Shown: one piece after another, positions 24,000 through 28,685 of the stretch
Layout: each line of letters begins with the position of its first letter
Numbering within the stretch: the first letter of the stretch is position 1
Assembly (NCBI GenBank): GCA_964521025.1
Contig: CAZFPK010000042.1
Span: 1 to 28,685 of the forward strand
Direction: 5' to 3'
Length of the DNA stretch: 28,685 nt
DNA from: DRTC01 sp964521025
Lineage (GTDB): Bacteria > Cloacimonadota > Cloacimonadia > Cloacimonadales > TCS61
Notes under the pieces: model-generated
Database searches by the model: none
What the model saw: the letters and a program-made list of their open reading frames with translations, nothing else
What the model was told of the DNA's origin: nothing
Made by a program: the position numbers and the translations under genes

Positions 24000-25454
24000 A
24001 TGAAAAAAATATTGATATTCTTATTTTTAATTCTCCTTTTTTATATGATTTCAGCACAGAATTCTGATGATGAAGATACTATTATCAAGTTGCAAACCGA
24101 GCAAAGTCTATCCCGAAGAGTCGAGGAATTACTTCTTCCTTTTGTTGGAAAAACAGTTGTTGTTATCGATTTAAAACTCAGTTATCCTTCTTTTAGTTTA
24201 GCAGATTTTCAAAGTTCAATTATTAATGATGATCAGTTATCTTCCCGAAAAAAAGCAGATATTGTTTCTGCTAATATCGAAAAATTAGAGACGAATAGGA
24301 TAAAAATTCTTTCAAAAAATGTTACTGTATATTTAAGTGATACAATCGACAGACAAATGGAAGATTTCGTCAGGACAAGTGTGATAAAATGGCTTAAATT
24401 GGATACTTCTAAAGAAGATAAATTATCTTTGAGCAAAACTTTAGGTGTCAAAGAAATAACCAGTGCAATATCCGGAAAACAAATAGGATTCGCAAAAACT
24501 GAGAACACAGCTTCAGATGAATTTACACCAGTCAAAATTGAAGGTTTTGATATTAATATTTACATCGTTATGGTATCTGCCTTATTGATGTTATTGCTCA
24601 TTATCCTATTATTTATGAATTCTTCATTTAAAACCGGTCTCAAAGGTTTATCTGCTTCGATTGGTTCATTAAATGTCGGCAGAATCGGTAGTGCTGATCT
24701 GTCTGCTAAACTTGTTCAATCCAAAGCTCCTACAATATTGGAGGATTCCAAGAAAAACCCTCTTCAAATAAGCGTTCTTGAACAAGAAAGAACAGAAGAA
24801 TTTACTCCTGATTTCAGTTTTTTGGAAAATCTCAAGATCAGCAGTTTAGGTGAAATCCTGAAGAAAGAATCTTCCCAAGATGCAGCTTTTGTGCTTTCTA
24901 CATTATCTCCTGATTTCGCTAAAGATTTCTTTGATGAGTTCACTGGTGATACCGAGGAAATCATTAATACTCTCTTGTCGAATTTCGATATTTCCAAAGA
25001 ATATGTGGAAATTTTACAAAATAAACTTTTTAAAGAATATAAGAAATCCCTTGCAATTGAGCCATTGAAAACTGATGGAAAAGATACTTTAATCAGATTT
25101 GTAAACTATCTACCTTCGGAAAGATCGAAGAAATTATATGAAAAAATTGAGGAAATCAACTTTGAAAAAAGCAAGGATTTGAGAAAGCGAATACTTATGT
25201 TCGACGATCTATCCGAACTAAATGATGATGAAATAATGAGTATTATCGATAACTTGGATCATGATTCATTAGTTCTATTTTTGAAGAGCGTTAAATATGA
25301 GATCAGGGAGAGATTTTTTAGTAAAATGTCCGAAAGAATTGCATCGATGTTCAGGGAAGATATGGAACTTCATAGAGCCCTTTCGGATGAAGAAAAGGAA
25401 GAAACAATAAATGATTTTTTAAATTCTATAAGAGAAATATTGCATTATAAATAA
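24000..25454 (+). CDS. FliF-FliG-like fusion rotor protein, cassette 2
   Basis: 484 residues with the same plan as the cassette 1 protein. Signal peptide 1-19. FliF-like periplasmic part ~28-150 (QTEQSLSRRVEELLLPFVG; ILSKNVTVYLSDTID; KLDTSKEDKLSLSKTLGV). One transmembrane helix ~186-206. FliG middle and C domains ~270-484, and here the match is clearer: DGKDTLIRFVNYLPSERSKK, LRKRILMFDDLSELNDDEIM and ERFFSKMSERIASMFREDM. Torque-helix equivalents are R446, E453 and D454 (E. coli R281, D288, D289), and K429 sits at the K264 position, which cassette 1 lacks. The GGV-type hinge of FliG is replaced by DGK, and FliG_N is missing. GAGGAAATAA serves as RBS. A full second operon follows. Confidence 0.87.
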   Translation: MKKILIFLFLILLFYMISAQNSDDEDTIIKLQTEQSLSRRVEELLLPFVGKTVVVIDLKLSYPSFSLADFQSSIINDDQLSSRKKADIVSANIEKLETNRIKILSKNVTVYLSDTIDRQMEDFVRTSVIKWLKLDTSKEDKLSLSKTLGVKEITSAISGKQIGFAKTENTASDEFTPVKIEGFDINIYIVMVSALLMLLLIILLFMNSSFKTGLKGLSASIGSLNVGRIGSADLSAKLVQSKAPTILEDSKKNPLQISVLEQERTEEFTPDFSFLENLKISSLGEILKKESSQDAAFVLSTLSPDFAKDFFDEFTGDTEEIINTLLSNFDISKEYVEILQNKLFKEYKKSLAIEPLKTDGKDTLIRFVNYLPSERSKKLYEKIEEINFEKSKDLRKRILMFDDLSELNDDEIMSIIDNLDHDSLVLFLKSVKYEIRERFFSKMSERIASMFREDMELHRALSDEEKEETINDFLNSIREILHYK

Positions 25455-25464
25455 GGATAAAAAC

Positions 25465-26202
25465 ATGAGATCTTCATTATTTATTGGTTTAGTTAGCGGT
25501 CTACTTTTGATTATAATTGTGATTTTTTCACAGGAAGATGTCGATTATTTTCTTAATTGGAGCGCTTTTATAATTACTGTAGGGGGGACAACCTCAGCTA
25601 CTTTCGTCTATTTTTCTTTTACAGATCTGAAGTATGGAATTCTCGCTTTTTTTAATATTTTTCTGGAAAAAAATAAACGGTCATCTCATATCATCAAAGT
25701 TATCCTGGATGTGAACAGGCGTACTCTGAAAAGTGGTATTAATAGCTGCACGGAGCTTGTAACAGTTAGACAGTTACCTTTTCTGGAAAGAGGATTAAGA
25801 TTAGTTGCAGATAATGAGGATCCAGATTTAATTAAAGAAATTTTATTAAAAGATCACAGATTAATTTCGAGAAAAAGCAACATTGCTGAGAATGTTTTTT
25901 ATATTTCCGGAAGTTTAGCTCCGATGTTCGGGATGATGGGAACGGTTATTGGTCTGATCGCGATGCTTAATCGAGTAAAAGATCCGAGTTCCATTCCGGC
26001 AGCAATGGGACTCGCCCTGGTAACGACTTTATACGGTTTGATTCTTTCCGCACTGATATTGAAACCGATATCGGGAAAGATCCGCGTTAAAAATTTGAAA
26101 GACGCGAGACAGAGATTATTGATAATCGAAGGCGTTCTATCGATCCAGAGAAGAGAAAATACTCAACTTTTAAACGAAAGACTGCATGGATTCATAGACT
26201 AA
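25465..26202 (+). CDS. motA: MotA-family stator protein, cassette 2
   Basis: 245 residues, the same length as its paralogue and alignable without gaps. By hand count about three quarters of the last 100 residues are identical (APMFGMMGTVIGLIAML, IPAAMGLALVTTLYGLILSA, IIEGVLSIQR), while the first 120 diverge much more, especially the cytoplasmic loop that would meet the rotor. Pro153 and Pro201 are kept. The loop has K89 and E97 near the expected charged positions but not R88. It starts 10 bases after the rotor gene, the same spacing as in cassette 1. A divergent loop with an invariant channel suggests each stator is matched to its own rotor. Confidence 0.9.
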   Translation: MRSSLFIGLVSGLLLIIIVIFSQEDVDYFLNWSAFIITVGGTTSATFVYFSFTDLKYGILAFFNIFLEKNKRSSHIIKVILDVNRRTLKSGINSCTELVTVRQLPFLERGLRLVADNEDPDLIKEILLKDHRLISRKSNIAENVFYISGSLAPMFGMMGTVIGLIAMLNRVKDPSSIPAAMGLALVTTLYGLILSALILKPISGKIRVKNLKDARQRLLIIEGVLSIQRRENTQLLNERLHGFID

Positions 26203-26221
26203 CGGATTTAGGATAAGAGCT

Positions 26222-26920
26222 TTGAATAAAGAACCTATAAATATAAGCATTAAAGAAAAAAAACAAACATCTGCTTCCCAGGATGATTCTTCTAAAATAG
26301 ATAACAAAATTATTGAACATGAGAGTCTGTTAAGCGAATTGGAAATGCATCAACGCGGAACCGAAAAAAAACTCGATGAAAATGTACTCGATACGATGAT
26401 TCCTTATGCAGATCTAATGACATTGTTATTAGTTTTCTTTGTTTTTTTCTTTATCATTAGTGACTATGAAAAATCCCGGATGATTATCGAGAGCCAGGAA
26501 ATAACAGAAAAAATCAATGTGGATGCCATGTTTGATCTTAATGAAAAGACAATTACTATTCCCAGCGAGATCCTGTTTGATACGGGGAAATCTGAGTTGA
26601 AATGGAGGGCTAAAACTGCCTTGAGCGATATAGCCAACAACATTAAGGATGTTATAGTTGGTGAAACAAACTGGCAGGTGCGGATCGAAGGTCATACGGA
26701 CAATGTTCCCATCTTCACAAAACAGTTCGCTTCTAATTGGGAATTATCGACTGCGCGCGCATTAAGTGTCGTGAAATTCTTTATCGATAATAACTATTTT
26801 TTACCTGATCAGTTACAGGCAATGGGTTATGGAGAGTTCAAACCGCTTGTTCCCAATACAACAGCGGAGCACAGAAAAAAGAATAGAAGAGTCGAGATAA
26901 AATTAAACAGAAAATATTAA
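26222..26920 (+). CDS. motB: MotB-family stator protein with OmpA domain, cassette 2
   Basis: 232 residues from TTG 26222, supported by GGATAAGAG just before it; an in-frame ATG at codon 42 is the alternative start. The cytoplasmic N-terminus (~58 residues, polar, acidic) is longer than in cassette 1. The helix MIPYADLMTLLLVFFVFFF carries Asp64, the proton-binding Asp. The OmpA-like domain (~110-232) has ILFDTGKSELK, IEGHTDNVPI, NWELSTARALSVVKFF, MGYGEFKPLVPN and KNRRVEIKL. All parts needed for a peptidoglycan-anchored, proton-driven stator are present. The extended N-terminus may contact MotA or the rotor. Confidence 0.92.
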   Translation: MNKEPINISIKEKKQTSASQDDSSKIDNKIIEHESLLSELEMHQRGTEKKLDENVLDTMIPYADLMTLLLVFFVFFFIISDYEKSRMIIESQEITEKINVDAMFDLNEKTITIPSEILFDTGKSELKWRAKTALSDIANNIKDVIVGETNWQVRIEGHTDNVPIFTKQFASNWELSTARALSVVKFFIDNNYFLPDQLQAMGYGEFKPLVPNTTAEHRKKNRRVEIKLNRKY

Positions 26921-26931
26921 AGGGAAATGAA

Positions 26932-28071
26932 ATGAAAAAGAGATTGTTGGTGTTTTTAGTATTAATGTTTTCTTTGATCCATTTGGGAGCGATCGGGATT
27001 GATTTTGGTTCTTCAGAAAATATTGTATATCATTTGAAATTAGCCAGAGACCTTTATGAACATGATTTTAAGGAAGATGCTCTGGAACTTTTTATTAAAC
27101 TCTACCATCATTCGAAATCACCTAAAAGTATCAAAGTAGAATCTTTATATACGATGGGAAAAATTTCATTTGAATTAGAGAGATTTGAAACTGCTTTTAA
27201 GGATTGGGAAATCCTCTATAATGATTTTCCCGAGCATGAATTGACCAAGGAAGTTCTGGAAAGATTAGCTGATAACAGAAATGCCGCAGATAGAAGTAAA
27301 AAATCTCGATTGTCGATTTTGGAAGTAGCTAATGATTTTTATCGTCATAATTTCACAGAGATCGCCAAAGAAAGATTCCTCGATGTTTATCATGATCCGT
27401 CATCTTCTGATGATGACAAGGCAGAAGCTCTTTACCTGGTTGGACAAATAACATTTGAAGAAGGAAATTATTCGGTTGCTCTCGATGATTGGGAAATTCT
27501 GATCAGGAAATATCCGGAATCCGTGCAAACAAAAGAAATTGCCAAAAGAATCCCGCAACTTAGAGATATCATTACCAGCGATATGGAAGGAACTGTCACA
27601 AATGTTGTTGCTCAATCCTATCTGCTCAATGGAGATTTCTGGTCGAATGCGGACAGGAAGTTCACCATCGATTCTTCCTGGATGCCGAGTTTGGAGATCG
27701 CAATAAACTGGTATGATAAAATAATCGAGGAATTCCCCGGAACAAGTGATGCGGCCATAGCTTATCAGAGAAAAATGTTTACTTTGCTTGGTTGGAAAGA
27801 AAGCAGCAGAACAGGAAGGGCTTTTGGATTAAAGGATGATTTCGAGAAATATATCGCTCAGGTTTTAGAGACTTTTAATAATTTTGAAAAAGAATTTCCT
27901 AAAAATTCCTTCCTGCAGGGATTTAGATATCAAATTGCTCAAGCCTTTTGGGCTAATGAAGACTGGAGCAATACAAGGAAATGGCTGCAAAAAGTTATTG
28001 CTGCCGGAGAAGGGGAAGATACATTTTATACTGAAACTGCTAAAGCGCGTTTGAAGAAAATCGAATATTGA
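26932..28071 (+). CDS. Exported TPR (YbgF/BamD-like) protein, cassette 2
   Basis: 379 residues, paralogue of the 371-residue protein of cassette 1. Signal peptide 1-20 with no lipobox Cys. The doubled TPR unit is kept (KLARDLYEHDFKEDALEL and DWEILYNDFPEH; VANDFYRHNFTEIAKER and DWEILIRKYPES), followed by the conserved middle and end: NGDFWSNADRKFTIDSSWMPS, FLQGFRYQIAQAFWANEDW, and GEDTFYTETAKARLKK. The second TPR unit and the C-terminal half are better conserved between paralogues than the first unit, so they probably hold the common partner-binding surface. It begins 11 bases after motB with GGGAAATGA upstream. A T-run follows the stop, without a stem. Confidence 0.8.
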   Translation: MKKRLLVFLVLMFSLIHLGAIGIDFGSSENIVYHLKLARDLYEHDFKEDALELFIKLYHHSKSPKSIKVESLYTMGKISFELERFETAFKDWEILYNDFPEHELTKEVLERLADNRNAADRSKKSRLSILEVANDFYRHNFTEIAKERFLDVYHDPSSSDDDKAEALYLVGQITFEEGNYSVALDDWEILIRKYPESVQTKEIAKRIPQLRDIITSDMEGTVTNVVAQSYLLNGDFWSNADRKFTIDSSWMPSLEIAINWYDKIIEEFPGTSDAAIAYQRKMFTLLGWKESSRTGRAFGLKDDFEKYIAQVLETFNNFEKEFPKNSFLQGFRYQIAQAFWANEDWSNTRKWLQKVIAAGEGEDTFYTETAKARLKKIEY

Positions 28072-28083
28072 TTTTTTTTCTCG

Positions 28084-28216
28084 TTCCCGAACTCCTTTCT
28101 GGAAATGCAAGATGAGAAAATCTCTGTTTCCATTCGTTCCCAAGCTTCTGTTTGGGAATTCAATCTCAAGTCATCCAATAATCATTGTTTCTCGTTCCCA
28201 AATTCCCGTTTGAGAA
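28084..28216. repeat. Three GTTCCCAA-type hairpins
   Basis: 28084-28104, 28137-28158 and 28195-28216 each have arms based on TTCCCAA/TTGGGAA (imperfect) around a 4-base loop. On the minus strand the loops read AGGA, AGAA and GGGA. They look like members of the same hairpin class as those at 16544-16696. No gene is seen around them. Confidence 0.6.
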
Positions 28217-28279
28217 TGTAAGGGACTTATTTTGAAAATAGATGATTAATAATAACTGAAACAATGTTTCAAAACCTAT

Positions 28280-28305
28280 CATTACAAAACAGGAGTTTTG
28301 TAATG
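28280..28305 (+). repeat. 11-bp perfect hairpin with AGGA loop
   Basis: Arms CATTACAAAAC and GTTTTGTAATG around AGGA. A near copy at 28364-28389 (AATTACAAAA / TTTTATAATT around a purine loop) has a changed stem. It belongs to the variable-stem, RRGA-loop class. Confidence 0.7.
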
Positions 28306-28314
28306 AGAAGATAT

Positions 28315-28345
28315 TGTCATCCTGAACATAGTCGAAGGATTTTAT
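28315..28345. repeat. Partial TGTCAT element, copy D
   Basis: TGTCATCCTGAACATAGTCG resembles one end of copies A-C, but the matching inverted end is not found, so this is a half element. The remaining 28390-28685 holds AT-rich sequence and an AATATCC/GAATATCC repeat; I see no supported gene there. Confidence 0.5.
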
Positions 28346-28685
28346 TTAATTTATTGCTGACCAAATTACAAAATAAGAGTTTTATAATTAAAGTATTTCA
28401 GGCTCTTTGAAGAAATGAGTGGGTAAGTGTAAAAAATATCCAATATCGAACAAGGAATATCCAACCGATGAACTAGAAAAAAAAGAAAAAAGAGAAATGA
28501 ACTCGACAACATCCAAACTGCAATGAAAATTTTACCGGTTGCTCAGCGAGAAATAAATTAAAAAAAGAATGAAAAAGAAAAGAAAGTTTGATTTACTGAA
28601 CTGATTCCAACAACAATATCAAATAAATATATTTCTCCTGTCTTTGACACCAGATTCTCCCGCAACAGGTATGAACAGGGCGTTT

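Noticed and set aside
19585..28071. Zorya-type antiphage system (ZorAB)
   Set aside because: The MotA proteins are 245 residues without the long cytoplasmic tail of ZorA, no ZorC/D/E helicase or nuclease is nearby, and the FliG-like rotor gene has no Zorya counterpart.
19585..28071. Tol-Pal or ExbBD/TonB energy system
   Set aside because: The MotB proteins have a MotB-type helix (PYADLMTLLL) joined directly to an OmpA domain, the MotA proteins have four helices with both MotA prolines, and there is no TolB, Pal or TonB.
19585..28071. Ordinary flagellar operon fragment
   Set aside because: No rod, hook, export, FliM/N or FlhF-type gene is seen, and FliF and FliG are fused and stripped of the domains used in flagella.
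28558..28685. Minus-strand partial gene at the right edge
   Set aside because: Two minus-strand frames are open to the edge (stops at 28619 and 28558), but neither gives enough sequence or a recognisable domain to choose between them.
1..28685. tRNA, rRNA, riboswitch or CRISPR array
   Set aside because: Looked for by eye and none found; a covariance-model scan would be the decisive test.

Overview
This is an AT-rich bacterial window. The cell envelope is Gram-negative: lipoproteins with lipoboxes, OmpA-type peptidoglycan-binding domains, and an LpoB/COG3014/LPP20 lipoprotein set. Gene types, base composition and the many short dispersed palindromes suggest an uncultured lineage of the FCB group, with Cloacimonadota my best guess. 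That assignment is inference, because no rRNA or other marker gene is present.

Layout. (1) 1-5261: the right end of a prophage or phage-tail-like module, with the C-terminal part of a tape-measure protein, two tail proteins, and an 840-residue tail-fibre-like protein carrying a complete calcineurin-type metallophosphoesterase domain. (2) 5397-9156: three envelope lipoprotein genes (LpoB-like, COG3014-like, LPP20-like), interrupted by a HicBA toxin-antitoxin pair whose hicA is frameshifted. Two direct copies of a 30-bp repeat flank the pair. yjbQ follows at 9230-9646. (3) 9946-13905: two cytoplasmic HisKA_2-type sensor kinases, one with three PAS domains and one with V4R plus PAS. (4) 14056-19336, all minus strand: a small SinR/Cas2-fold-like protein, a Nudix hydrolase, an exported metallophosphoesterase with TPRs, a triple-PDZ protein, and an ECF sigma factor with its membrane-bound probable anti-sigma factor. 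(5) 19585-28071, plus strand: two tandem copies of a four-gene operon. (6) 28072-28685: repeats with no supported gene.

The standout is region 5. The first gene of each cassette has a signal peptide, a periplasmic segment resembling the C-terminal ring domain of FliF, one transmembrane helix, and a cytoplasmic half matching the middle and C-terminal domains of FliG, including the torque-helix charges. It is followed by a MotA homologue, a MotB homologue (proton-binding Asp plus OmpA domain) and an exported TPR protein. No other flagellar gene is visible: no FliM/N, export gate, rod, hook or filament. I read this as a minimal stator-rotor machine, a FliF-FliG fusion rotor driven by its own MotAB, not tied to flagellar secretion and present twice. 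The window does not show what it turns. A surface or gliding apparatus, or periplasmic or outer-membrane work reached through the TPR protein, are the reasonable guesses.

Regulation. The ECF sigma/anti-sigma pair is transcribed divergently from the first motor cassette. Both cassettes carry a similar T-rich CTTTACAAC box 86-90 bp before the first start codon. Noncoding stretches are rich in repeats: hairpins with different stems but an RRGA-like tetraloop, elements with TGTCATTCTGAG inverted ends, and a palindrome based on TTCGACTCG.
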